Of a stretch of 25,990 bases of DNA, positions 1-7,923 are shown in pieces. This stretch comes from Solibacillus silvestris_B. Its GTDB lineage: Bacteria > Bacillota > Bacilli > Bacillales_A > Planococcaceae. Within the stretch, counting starts at the first letter, position 1, and each line of letters begins with the position of its first letter. The stretch spans positions 1 through 25,990 of the forward strand of contig NZ_JBQCJW010000042.1 in the NCBI RefSeq assembly GCF_051967575.1, in the 5' to 3' direction. The notes under the pieces were generated by a model, which saw only the letters and a program-made list of their open reading frames with translations, was not told where the DNA came from and made no database searches. Both the position numbers and the translations under genes were made by a program.

Positions 1-84
1 GCACCTCCTTTGATTGATACATTTATCGTACCGGAGGTGCCTGATGTTTTATATGCGTTGTTTGATTACGGGCTTACGAAATAG
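1..84 (+). pseudogene. C-terminal end of an unrecognised ORF (window edge)
   Basis: Reading frame 1 is open from the window edge to a TAG at 82-84 and encodes 27 residues ending in YALFDYGLTK. I do not recognise the family. It ends almost exactly where the frame of the truncated SMC-like gene downstream becomes coherent (about 78-90), so it could be the end of a transposase or other gene that replaced the 5' part of that ATPase gene. An 8-bp perfect inverted repeat (GCACCTCC at 1-8, GGAGGTGC at 33-40) lies inside it and may be chance. Confidence 0.3.
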
Positions 85-1430
85 ATTTTAAAAGAATTTT
101 TGATATAAAATTATCGGATGTTCAACTAGTTTCGGAAGAACGTTATAAACGAATAACTGATAAGATAAAAGATCTTATTAAAAGAGAAGAAAGTTCAACT
201 CAAATTTCAAATAGTATACGAGAATTAGTGAATATTAGAAGTAACTTTGTTGAAAAATTCAAACAAAATCATTCGTTACACTCAGAAATTATAGAATCTC
301 ATTGCCCACTTTGTGGTAGTGAGTGGGAGACACTCGATAATTTAATTAAAGCAATTGAGCAAAAAAGTGATTTTTTACAAAGTTTATTAGACGATGTATC
401 AAACGATATCAATAGAAATTTAGAAGAATTACATTCATCAGAAATTGTAGATATTATTTATAGTGGTGAAACATATTTTAACCCAGATAATAAGTTATTA
501 ATTAGTAGTGATAATTATAAACAATTAATTCAATGTGAAAATAATATCAAACGTGTTAAAGAGTTTAGTACATGGTTAAATGAATATGGTATAGATATAA
601 TAATTGATAAAAAAGATGAATACATAGAACCAGAGGAAATTGAAATATTATCTAAACAAATTATTGATAGATTAAAAGCAAACTATAATAAATTAAAGAA
701 TGTTGAATTGACGGTACAAGATATTGAAAAATTTGATTTTGTATTTAATAGATACTTTTCAAAGGATTTAATTGCTGTTAGATTATGTAGTGAGGGATTA
801 ATAAATAATAAAATAAATTATATTAAGACTTCTTATTATAACGATGTCCTTAATAAGAAAAAAGAATTAAAAGCTGAATTAAAACAGGCAGAAATTGATA
901 AGCATAAATACGATAGCCTTTATAAGGATTTAGGTAAAATAGTAACTGAGTATAAGAATAAAACTAAAGTTTACTGGAAAAAGATAATGCGAGATATAGA
1001 GATTATTTTTTACATTTATTCTGGAAAGATACTCCAAAACCATCCGCGGGGTTTAGGGATATTTATGAAGGAAAGTGAATCGAAAATTATAAGATTTATT
1101 ACACACCCTGAAAAAGACCATGATGTATCCAATTTTATGAGTTCCGGACAATTATCTGCAATTACGCTATCACTTACACTAGCTTTAAATAAAGTATATG
1201 GTAATAAAGGATTATCGACGTTATTAATTGATGATCCTTTACAAACAATGGATGATATTAACATATCTTCATTCTTAGAACTTTTAAGAAATGATTTTAG
1301 TAATAAACAAATTATTTTATCTACTCACGAGGAACATGTAACAAAATATATACTCTATAAATTTGCTAATTATAATTTAGAAACACAATCATTAAATTTA
1401 AGGGAAAAGTATTATTCTGAAAATAGGTAA
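66..1430 (+). pseudogene. 5'-truncated SMC/Rad50-like ATPase (zinc-hook and C-terminal half)
   Basis: The frame is open from 66, and coherent coiled-coil-like protein begins near 80-90 without a start codon or ribosome binding site. The GTG at 228 lies inside this continuous sequence, so it is not a convincing start. A CPLCG motif at about 303-317 sits between two charged helical stretches, as in a Rad50/SbcC zinc hook. The C-terminal lobe has an ABC signature-like SSGQLSAITLS (about 1140-1172), a Walker B LLIDDP (about 1222-1240) and an H-loop-like ILSTHEE (about 1314-1334). The N-terminal Walker A lobe is absent, so the product cannot form a complete ATPase. The DDPLQTMDD wording and zinc hook suggest an SMC subunit of a defence system such as Lamassu LmuB/DdmC, but a generic RecF/RecN/SMC-like ATPase is equally possible. 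The stretch is markedly more AT-rich than the Jet operon. Confidence 0.75.
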
Positions 1431-1549
1431 CTTTAAATTTATACGTTTTTAATGGATGACTTGTCCTTTGTAATAAATAATTAATTTAACCCAGTCAAAA
1501 ACGTAGTCAAAAAAATTAAGTGCCCCCGCAAACCTTAATATAATAACAT

Positions 1550-1584
1550 TACGAGACGGTTGGTTCGACTCCCGCCGTCTCCGT
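1550..1584 (+). other. tmRNA (ssrA) 3'-end-like attachment site
   Basis: The 21 bases at 1562-1582 (GGTTCGACTCCCGCC followed by GTCTCC) match the T-arm and acceptor 3' strand of a Bacillales ssrA gene as I remember it. The 5' side of the T-stem is wrong: the bases before GGTTCGA do not pair cleanly with CCCGCC. No tRNA-like domain, tag reading frame or pseudoknot region lies upstream. It is therefore a copy of only the gene end, as left by a tyrosine integrase that targets ssrA. An integrase fragment lies less than 100 bp downstream. Confidence 0.55.
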
Positions 1585-1616
1585 ATACACGATTTCATAG
1601 GAAATCAATGAAGGTC

Positions 1617-1650
1617 AAAACCCTTGGTATATAAGGGTTTTGGTCTTTTT
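1617..1650 (+). terminator. Hairpin plus T-tract after the ssrA-like end
   Basis: The arms AAAACCCTT and AAGGGTTTT are separated by a loop of about 7 bases and followed by GGTCTTTTT. This is a typical intrinsic terminator for rightward transcription. It could be the native ssrA terminator or belong to the integrase side of the attachment site. The arms are symmetric and the opposite strand also has an A/T-rich flank, so it may work both ways. Confidence 0.6.
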
Positions 1651-1654
1651 ATGG

Positions 1655-1815
1655 TTATGCCAATTTTGTGCTGGATTGAATGAACTCAAGCTTAATCGCG
1701 TAGTCTAACACCTTTGATACATATGCCCTTACCATACGATAACGTGCGAGCTTTCTAGACCAATGATTGATCGCTTGTTCGCAAATTTTGATGTTGAATT
1801 TATCGATTTTGTAAT
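1655..1815 (-). pseudogene. Tyrosine integrase fragment (core-binding domain)
   Basis: The minus strand is open from about 1815 to a TAA at 1655-1657 and reads INHWSRKLARYRMVRAYVSK followed by VLDYAIKLEFI. This resembles the end of the SAM-like core-binding domain of phage/ICE tyrosine integrases, where the linker to the catalytic domain begins. The whole catalytic domain (R-H-R-Y) is missing and the frame stops after a few more residues. The upstream N-terminal part is cut off at about 1815 by the IS630-like fragment. Its closeness to the ssrA-like attachment core fits an island integrase. Confidence 0.55.
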
Positions 1816-1817
1816 TG

Positions 1818-2262
1818 CCCAGGGCCCGCCCGTCGATGTCGGGTTCAAGGCGAAATACACGTGGACCCTCCCGCTTGTGGCTGCCTGGATCGAACTGGAA
1901 TTTGATGTGGCCTATTCCCCGGCAGGATTCTCAAAAATGCTGAAACGCCTGGGGTTCAGCTACCCTAAAGCAACGTATACATTGGAGCGGGCCGACCTGG
2001 AAAAGCAGCGCGAATTTTTGGAGGAAACCTTCCCGGCCTACCAGGCGCTTCAGTACAATTGGTTCTTAAAGGGGCAGGAGCGGAAAATCCCCACGTACGG
2101 AAGACATGAAGGGGCCAAACTGTTTGCTGCCATCCATTATGCGACGGGCCATATTATCAATCGGGAGGAAGAAATGGCAGATGCCCAGGCATTCCAGCGA
2201 TTCCTGCAGGATCTGCTTGCGGCCTATCCGGATGTGAAAATCGCCATCCTCCTTTTTAGCAA
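1818..2262 (+). pseudogene. IS630-family transposase fragment, internally deleted
   Basis: The winged-helix part of an IS630-type transposase is visible (SPAGFSKMLKRLGFSYPKAT and then LEKQREFLEETFP). It is followed directly by YQALQYNWFLKGQERKIPTY and the segment through REEEMADAQAFQRFLQDL. In intact relatives a block containing the first catalytic Asp (the FEDES region) lies between LEETFPA and YQALQ. Here it is missing in frame at about 2037. The match stops at YPDVKIAIL, just where the second catalytic Asp (LDNA) should follow. The protein is therefore inactive. Local GC content is much higher than in the flanks, which supports foreign origin. The open frame around it (1763-2425) is chimeric: its first residues are antisense to the integrase fragment and its last to the toxin/antitoxin genes. 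Confidence 0.8.
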
Positions 2263-2311
2263 TGAATTTAACTGCAGGTTTATGGTAGATCAATTTGTAG
2301 TCCGAATTCAC
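2258..2311 (-). pseudogene. RelE/ParE-type toxin, N-terminal stub
   Basis: A GTG at 2311, preceded by GGGAGG with 9-base spacing, starts NSDYKLIYHKPAVKFIAKKE. This is the usual opening of RelE/ParE-superfamily toxins. Homology stops after about 18 codons at the edge of the IS630-like fragment, and the frame then runs antisense through the transposase. The start overlaps the 3' end of the antitoxin gene by about 32 bp, the normal coupled antitoxin-toxin layout. No catalytic C-terminal residues remain, so no toxin can be made. Confidence 0.55.
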
Positions 2312-2540
2312 GCTTTGCATCCTCCCTTGAAATGTACCCATCTTCACTTTCTAACTGCTCAAGTTCTTCATCTGTTAAAGGATCGATGTCACTTACTAGT
2401 TCATCAATTCTTTGCCAAGATCTAGGTTTTTTGTTCTTAGAACGCTCAATAAAAAATTCAATAAAGTCAAAAGCTGCCTTTTTATCTTCATTACTTAACG
2501 ATTCCATCATTCTATATAATTCTTCTTTACGAATAGCCAT
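2280..2540 (-). CDS. Type II antitoxin-like protein (orphaned)
   Basis: This encodes 86 residues. I chose the ATG at 2540 because AGGTGG lies 7 bases upstream; a GTG at 2546 would put the binding site too close. The N-terminal half is a helical DUF2281-like segment (ELYRMMESLSNEDKKAAFDF). The C-terminal half ends in an acidic stretch and GYISREDAKREFGL, a toxin-binding tail common in RelB/YefM-like antitoxins. The partner toxin gene, overlapping its 3' end, is cut by an IS630-like fragment, so this is an antitoxin without its toxin. It may still bind its own promoter or neutralise a related toxin elsewhere. The family name is inferred from the tail and the neighbour rather than from a full domain match. 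Confidence 0.7.
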   Translation of the reverse strand: MAIRKEELYRMMESLSNEDKKAAFDFIEFFIERSKNKKPRSWQRIDELVSDIDPLTDEELEQLESEDGYISREDAKREFGLQIDLP

Positions 2541-2689
2541 TTTCACACCACCTTTGTATTCATATACTTCTAACTAAATTACAACCGATTTTGTTTAAGA
2601 TGTTAAATCTATTCGAGAAGGATATAGCGTGTGAACACGACAATCATCGAATCATACAATCTGCCTTGAAATTCCTTGGCAAGTTTTAA

Positions 2690-2809
2690 GATGGACTTGG
2701 AACACTTAAAAAACGTTTTAATTACCATGAAAAAGAAATAGTAGAGGAAGATGATGAGTTCCTGGTTTTTGTAGTCGAAAATGATATAGCAGCATTCATT
2801 AAAGAATAA
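2690..2809 (+). pseudogene. Possible decayed gene fragment
   Basis: An open stretch of 39 codons ends LVFVVENDIAAFIKE and stops at TAA 2807-2809. In the same frame, upstream of an internal TAA at 2687-2689, a further protein-like stretch (IIQSALKFLGKF) can be read. That suggests a coding sequence interrupted by a stop. I do not recognise the family. The evidence is composition and frame continuity only. Confidence 0.2.
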
Positions 2810-3606
2810 TGCTGAAATAATAACCTGCGTTAACGGAACTATTGAATAAAATGATGCATAATGATTCCTCAAATTATAAAGATTGCCGATTTATCAAACC
2901 ATTTCGTATTTACATTCAAGCTAATTACTTCGGATGAAGGAATCTAGGAGAAAAGAAAAAGTGCCAAAATGTGAATGGACTTTGGCATGAATCGAGCTAA
3001 ACAACTGTCCTATCGATTGTCTGTCCGATTTTGCTATTCAAATTTTATTCCCGGATTTTTCACATGTTTTTGATTTCGCAAAAAGCCGATTTAGCAGGAT
3101 TTGGATACTACATATTTATAAATAAGTGTTGTTTTAGGTCTTTTCCCCTAATTTAGCGTTTATTAAAAAATAAGTTGTATATCCAATCTGCAATTCCGCA
3201 CCGCTTCATATTTTAAAATTGCCGTCGCTGAATAGAAGCTGTTATTCCAGCTATTCCACAAAAATTTTCAAGTTCGATCTGAGACGCACAGCGTTTTAAG
3301 CTGCCTCACATAGAACATATTTTGTTTTATTTTGAAGTAAATAGACACTGCTTGGCCGCTTTTTGTTCACCAGCTTCGAATTCGGCTTCGGTAATTATCT
3401 CTTATTTTTGATATGCGAATTATTCAGAATCGGTGTTTTATGAATGAAAACGGCTGCTTTTATTGAATAATAACAATCAAATGGCGTTTATTAATGTACA
3501 AAGTTCCCATTTCAACTGGCTACATGAAAGGTTTTTTACTTTTGAAAAGAGTGAACATTCATCTACATAGTTTCCGCGAGAACAAACGAAATCCCCACCT
3601 TGAATT
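2810..3606. other. About 800 bp without recognisable genes
   Basis: All frames are broken by many stops and I see no ribosome binding site followed by a sustained frame. One hairpin is clear: TGCCAAA at about 2963-2969 pairs with TTTGGCA at about 2983-2989. On the minus strand it is followed by CTTTTTCTTTTC, so it could terminate leftward transcription. The stretch looks like decayed island DNA. Confidence 0.5.
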
Positions 3607-3807
3607 CTAGGTAATATCCATACTTATAGTAAAATAACCTTGTGAGTAGAAGGAAAAGGGGGAGATGCCAGCTTCAAAAAGGATATCAATTTTCTCGGCT
3701 AAACTCGTGTCTTGGCCAGCTCGATTTCCTAATAAAGTAAAGGTTGAACCGATAACAGCGCAATGAGAATTACATAACCGATTTTTTTCTAAATTTCTTA
3801 CATCCCC
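3607..3807 (-). pseudogene. Decayed ORF fragment, faintly ACT-domain-like
   Basis: The minus frame is open for 66 codons between two stops (TAA at 3808-3810, TAG at 3607-3609) and has no start codon with a binding site. The peptide reads CAVIGSTFTLLGNRAGQDTS then LAEKIDILFEAGISPFSFYS and QGYFTISMDI. The pattern C-A-V-I-G...AEKI..L.EAGI....SQG...IS.DI recalls the ACT domain at the end of aspartate kinases. The match is loose and made by eye. It may be a leftover of a truncated biosynthetic gene. Confidence 0.25.
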
Positions 3808-3893
3808 TTAAATTTCTATACTTCCTAGTTAATAAGAAGTTAGCTGGAGCAGCGATGTTTCCAAATCGGTTTTGGCCCATTCATTCTTTTGAG

Positions 3894-4197
3894 TTAAATC
3901 GTATTTTTTCTAAATGCCTTTTTTAAAACATCCGAAAAATCTAAAATAAAAATAATAAACGATAAGGCAATTTGCTGCTGGATATCTAAATTTTTTAAAT
4001 AAAAATAAACGATAACTCCTGAAGCAACCAGCAGGGCTAAGGATTTGAATTTTTTTGGTTTATTTTTTTCATCCAGCAAGGTGAGGGCTATTGGGAACAT
4101 AAATAAATAGATATTCGTTGGATACCAAATAAAAATTAAGTAAGAGAGAGACAATATAAAGCGAAAATGGAAATTTGTTTTGGAATTTAGTTTCACA
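3894..4197 (-). CDS. Small integral membrane protein, unknown function
   Basis: About 100 residues with roughly four hydrophobic segments: FRFILSLSYLIFIWY, NIYLFMFPIALTLL, SLALLVASGVIVYFYL and IALSFIIFILDF. Short charged loops such as DEKNKPKKFKS separate them. AAAGGAG lies only 2 bases before an ATG (4203) but 8 bases before the GTG at 4197, so I prefer the GTG start. A longer frame back to 4238 lacks a binding site. It ends in the basic tail KKAFRKN. The gene runs leftward, divergent from the Jet operon with about 480 bp between. I recognise no family. The ordered hydrophobic pattern and good ribosome binding site make it likely real. Confidence 0.6.
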
Positions 4198-4203
4198 AAC
4201 ATG

Positions 4204-4680
4204 GCTCCTTTCAGTCCTCTTTGTATAAAAGCTGCCATTCAGGCTGGATGATCCATTCATAAAAAAAAACAGGTGATTTCAAGCTTTGAAGTGATGGATC
4301 TAAATGAATGGGAGGGCGCTTTCCGCAAATAATTATAAGTGCAGTTGAATGACGGATGAACCGCCTGATCTCGCCCACAATTACTAAGCAAGATTTAAGT
4401 TTTTCTAAGAAGGTAGTGCATTTTAATGATAATATATTATAGAAAGGGTTGAATAGATTAATATTTATTTTAATGTATCCACATTATTTCAACAGCAAAT
4501 AATTACAATCTCCAGTTATTCAACAACCTCTTTAAAAGCATATTCCATTTTTTAAGCTCTAATTTTGATGAGGAATAAAACGTGATACCTCAAATGAATT
4601 AATTTCATAAATTCCTAGACAAACCATTTCATAATAGCTAATGGAAATGGTAATACAAATATTAAAATGGGGGTATTTAG
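4204..4680. other. Intergenic region upstream of the Jet operon
   Basis: No gene is visible in this AT-rich stretch. It must hold the promoter of the Jet operon. TTGAAT at 4449-4454 with TAATGT 16 bases downstream is one weak sigma-A-like candidate, and ATAATATATTATAG near 4428-4441 is another -10-like run. Neither is convincing. The leader from there to the jetD start would be about 200 bases. The jetD binding site is a modest GGGGG about 8 bases before the ATG at 4681. Confidence 0.4.
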
Positions 4681-5691
4681 ATGGAAAATTTGATTCATTT
4701 TTTATCGACCTATAAAAAAAGTAAAATCTCTGTTTTACAGCTGGCGAATCAATGTCCCGCTATTACTTATGAACAGTTTGCCCATATCATTGTACAGCTG
4801 GAAACACAAAAAATATTAACGGCTGTAAAAGCTTCGGGTGTGAATGGTAAGCAGCCGCCACTAGCGAATACATATAAAATTAATAAAATGTCAGTTCGTT
4901 TAAATTTACATCAGCAAGTTAAACAATTAAAAAGAACAATGCACCCTGCCATTTGGGTCGAGTACTATTTAACGAAAACAACTGCCGAGCTCGAACAAGA
5001 TTTGCCGGCATTACAACAACTCAACCAATATTTGGAACGTAATGATTTTCCACAAACAAAGGCCCTTGCACAAGAGCGGTCATTTGAAATTTTCCATAAT
5101 GAAAAATGGATAACTGAAAATGGCGGTAAGCAATTTTTGGAAAAAGTAAAAGTATGGGATCTGCTTGAGATATGGCCAATTGCTGATCCAGTCAGCTTTG
5201 CCATCAATCCGCTAAAACTGAATGACAAGTACCTGAAATTGTTAATCGTTGAAAACAAGGCAACATTTTATAGTTTACTGCCCGCTTTAAAGACTAGTGA
5301 CTTCACCGCACTTTTATACGGACAAGGCAATGCCATTAATGGCACAATTCACGTTTTACAGGAGCAGTTACCTTTAAACTATGACAATGTTCTATTTTAT
5401 TATTTTGGCGATATCGATGCAGAAGGAATAACGATTTGGCACACGCTGCAGCAAAAAAATAAAGTAAAGCTTGCACTGCCATTTTATAGAGCGTGTTTAC
5501 AAAAAGAAGCCGCAGAAGGCAAACACTATCAACGCCAAAAAGCAGAGGCAATTGAATTATTTATTCATCATTTTAATGAGCAGGAAGCACAAAAAATAAC
5601 AGATGCTTTACATAAAGGGCTTTATTATCCGCAGGAAATATTAAATGCTGAGCAATTGCAGCAAATTTGGAGGAATGCGCAGTGGATGTAG
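4681..5691 (+). CDS. jetD: Wadjet system nuclease subunit JetD (TOPRIM)
   Basis: 336 residues. JetD is the DNA-cleaving subunit of Wadjet/MksG complexes, with a TOPRIM fold related to topoisomerase VI and Spo11. It cuts plasmid DNA once the Jet condensin has extruded the circle. The TOPRIM signature is intact: Glu191 in LLIVENKATFYS and D244-I-D246 in YYFGDIDAEG. The N-terminal 150 residues look like winged-helix/helical DNA-binding or arm regions (ISVLQLANQCPAITYEQFAH is winged-helix-like). FEIFHNEKWIT precedes the catalytic part, as in other JetD proteins. The gene comes first in the operon, whereas the classic type I order puts it last. Its stop overlaps the next gene by 10 bp (GTG at 5682), implying translational coupling. 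The product is confident; the subtype is less so. Confidence 0.9.
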   Translation: MENLIHFLSTYKKSKISVLQLANQCPAITYEQFAHIIVQLETQKILTAVKASGVNGKQPPLANTYKINKMSVRLNLHQQVKQLKRTMHPAIWVEYYLTKTTAELEQDLPALQQLNQYLERNDFPQTKALAQERSFEIFHNEKWITENGGKQFLEKVKVWDLLEIWPIADPVSFAINPLKLNDKYLKLLIVENKATFYSLLPALKTSDFTALLYGQGNAINGTIHVLQEQLPLNYDNVLFYYFGDIDAEGITIWHTLQQKNKVKLALPFYRACLQKEAAEGKHYQRQKAEAIELFIHHFNEQEAQKITDALHKGLYYPQEILNAEQLQQIWRNAQWM

Positions 5692-7184
5692 AAGAAATTT
5701 TACAAGGCTACGGGGACCGTTACGAAAAAGTATTGCTGTTTGAGCCGCTCAATAAATTATCTGCCATGCAAAAAAAGGATGCCAAAAATCATCCGATTGA
5801 TATGCGCGGCTTAGGGCTGTTAACATTGCTTTACTTCTTTGAGCAAAAAATTATGCGTAACATTAAGGTCGGACGAAAGCAACTGTCGGAATTTTTATAC
5901 GGTGCAACGCATGCATATATCGACCTTTCGTTAGAGCAGTTTCATAGCTTAGCAAGCACGTTAATCGAAGCGTTTCGGCCAGGGAGCGGGAAAGTGAAAA
6001 CGGCAGAGTTTTTCAACTGGCAAACAGGGCAGCTGCAAACCGTTAGCTACCAATATTTAAAGGCGAGCACGTTTAACGTAGCGACAAATGAACAGTTTTA
6101 CGTGTTAGATGACGCAGGCCTTGAGTTAGTGTTTGCAACGAAGGAGTTTTATAGTGAATTTCAACTGTCCATTAGTCAGCTGGTGTTGCGAAAACAGCTT
6201 GAAAAAGGTGAATTTAAAAGTGCGTTAAGACAAATAAATGAAATGCGCGTAGCAGTGGAATCGATCGAAGAACAGCTAAGCCGCATTCAGCAGGAAATTC
6301 GCCGCAATATCGTTTCGAATGGTGTATTTTTGCGTTATGAACGAATTATTGAAGATATTTCATTTCGTTTAAAATATGAAAATGAAGAGTTCGATGAGCT
6401 TGCGCAATTTATCAACGAAGCGAAGGAGCGACTTTACCATAAAGATACGATTAAAAAAGAAAAAGATGCCTACAATTTCGTGCTGACGATTTCGTTTGAA
6501 CTAGAGAAAGTGCATGCAGCACATACGAAATTATTGCAAAAAAGTATCGAACTGCAAACGACAGCGCTACAATCGGCGAAGGAAGCACTTTATTATATTG
6601 GCATTGAATCGTTTAACTTCGATCAAGATGTCACAGCCCGCATTGTCTCAAGTCCACTGCCGGCGCATTCAGTAAAGGCTTTTGTCGTCCCATTTTTACA
6701 CGTACATGAGGAAAAGCAATGGTCACTGCTATCGATTTTTGATAAGCAAAATGTTTATGAAGAACGTTTAGAGCCGGAAATTCCAGCTTTGTTGGAAATC
6801 GACGAGGAAGCAGATAAAGTGAAAAATGAGCAAATGGTGCAGTTTTATTCGGTGGTACTTCAATTATTGCTGCAGTCATTACAGCATAAAAATGAAATTA
6901 CGCTAGCAGAATGGATTGAAGAAATACAGCAAGATGAAAAGGCCGCACCACTATTACAGTCGCGCTACGTTTATGATTTCTTTATGTTAATTCATCAACG
7001 TTCACCGATTGAAGTGCAGGAAAAGGTCGATGAAGAAGCGTATTTATGGTCGACGCTACACCGCATTTTAGAGGGCACATCCTTAGTCGTACAGGAGTTG
7101 CCACAGATTTTACAGGTGGTTGACCGCTTCGCGATTCAAAATATGCGTATAACGAAAAGGAGTGAGGACATAGATGTTTTTTGA
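5682..7184 (+). CDS. jetA: Wadjet kleisin subunit JetA (MukF-like)
   Basis: 500 residues. I start at GTG 5682, because GGAGG at 5669-5673 lies 8 bases upstream; a TTG at 5667 would overlap that site. JetA is the MukF-like kleisin that bridges the two JetC heads and carries JetB. The N-terminal 70 residues look like a winged helix (MRGLGLLTLLYFFEQKI, then RKQLSEFLYGATHAYIDLSL). Residues about 170-300 are helical and charged (LEKGEFKSALRQINEMRVAV onward), fitting the kleisin linker helices. The C-terminal part ends with a helical segment near WSTLHRILEGTSLVVQELPQ. I recall this family as DUF5716, but assignment here rests mainly on position between jetD and the jetB/jetC genes. The 3' end overlaps jetB by 11 bp. 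Confidence 0.85.
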   Translation: MDVEEILQGYGDRYEKVLLFEPLNKLSAMQKKDAKNHPIDMRGLGLLTLLYFFEQKIMRNIKVGRKQLSEFLYGATHAYIDLSLEQFHSLASTLIEAFRPGSGKVKTAEFFNWQTGQLQTVSYQYLKASTFNVATNEQFYVLDDAGLELVFATKEFYSEFQLSISQLVLRKQLEKGEFKSALRQINEMRVAVESIEEQLSRIQQEIRRNIVSNGVFLRYERIIEDISFRLKYENEEFDELAQFINEAKERLYHKDTIKKEKDAYNFVLTISFELEKVHAAHTKLLQKSIELQTTALQSAKEALYYIGIESFNFDQDVTARIVSSPLPAHSVKAFVVPFLHVHEEKQWSLLSIFDKQNVYEERLEPEIPALLEIDEEADKVKNEQMVQFYSVVLQLLLQSLQHKNEITLAEWIEEIQQDEKAAPLLQSRYVYDFFMLIHQRSPIEVQEKVDEEAYLWSTLHRILEGTSLVVQELPQILQVVDRFAIQNMRITKRSEDIDVF

Positions 7185-7923
7185 TGGTGAAAATGTACTG
7201 AAAGCATTTAAGCTTTACACAAAATTAGCACGTGAAGGCACTATAAAGGATGAAGATTACCAGCAATATTTATCAAATGATGAAGTGTCGGATTTAATCG
7301 ATCTGTATGCTGCTGAAGTGGAGTGCGTGTTATTTATAGCGGCGAATCAGCTTTACATGGTGCCAAAAACGATGTCTTCGCCGTTCCATGTTAATAACGA
7401 ATATTTAAGAAAAACATATTTTAAATCAGGTGCGACAAATAGCGAGCTGTATTTAGCATACTTTGTCGCAATCGTCTTATTAGGGGAGTTTTACAATAGC
7501 TACTCTACGAATGAGCCGACACTGCATTACTTATCATTAGCGCGCTGGGTGGAAGCAGTTAATGAACGAATGGAGATCGTTGCACAGCATCCGCAAGAGC
7601 AGCTAAAGGCATTAGAAAAAGAGCATTCATACAACTGGCTAACGATTATCGAAAATTGGACAGCACTCGATACGATTAAAGAGAGCGCTAAAAGTCAAAG
7701 AGGGCAAACGCTTAGTCGTTTGAGCTTCATTCATACGGTGAAAAACTTTTTAGTGAAAGAAAAGATTATTAATGATATCGGGAATGATGAAGTGGAGCTG
7801 ACAGAAAAAACAAAAATTATTGTGCAGCGCTACTTCATGAATTTAGAGCATAACAACGAAATTTTGCAGTTTTTATATGATTTACAACCGCAAAAGGAGG
7901 ATATTGATGCCGACAATTTCTAA
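7174..7923 (+). CDS. jetB: Wadjet subunit JetB (MukE-like, KITE-type)
   Basis: 249 residues starting at ATG 7174 after AAGGAG. JetB is the small winged-helix (KITE/MukE-like) partner of the kleisin. The protein is helical with no signal peptide or membrane segment. The C-terminal third reads as a winged helix: RLSFIHTVKNFLVKEKIIND, then a short beta-like VELTEKTK, then IIVQRYFMN. I remember the family as DUF6063, a label that needs a profile search. Overlaps of 11 bp with jetA and 17 bp with jetC indicate coupled translation at matched amounts, expected for complex subunits. Confidence 0.85.
   Translation: MFFDGENVLKAFKLYTKLAREGTIKDEDYQQYLSNDEVSDLIDLYAAEVECVLFIAANQLYMVPKTMSSPFHVNNEYLRKTYFKSGATNSELYLAYFVAIVLLGEFYNSYSTNEPTLHYLSLARWVEAVNERMEIVAQHPQEQLKALEKEHSYNWLTIIENWTALDTIKESAKSQRGQTLSRLSFIHTVKNFLVKEKIINDIGNDEVELTEKTKIIVQRYFMNLEHNNEILQFLYDLQPQKEDIDADNF

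Noticed and set aside
1..40. Transposon terminal inverted repeat (8-bp GCACCTCC/GGAGGTGC)
   Set aside because: Both arms lie inside one open frame only 24 bases apart; no element structure supports it.
1550..1584. Complete tRNA or tmRNA gene
   Set aside because: Only the T-loop and 3' acceptor strand are present; the 5' parts are absent upstream and the T-stem does not pair properly.
1763..2425. 220-residue transposase gene
   Set aside because: The open frame is a chimera of antisense integrase, deleted IS630-like sequence and antisense toxin/antitoxin; catalytic residues are missing.
2609..2872. 87-residue minus-strand ORF
   Set aside because: There is no ribosome binding site, and the plus strand of the same stretch reads as more plausible degraded coding sequence.
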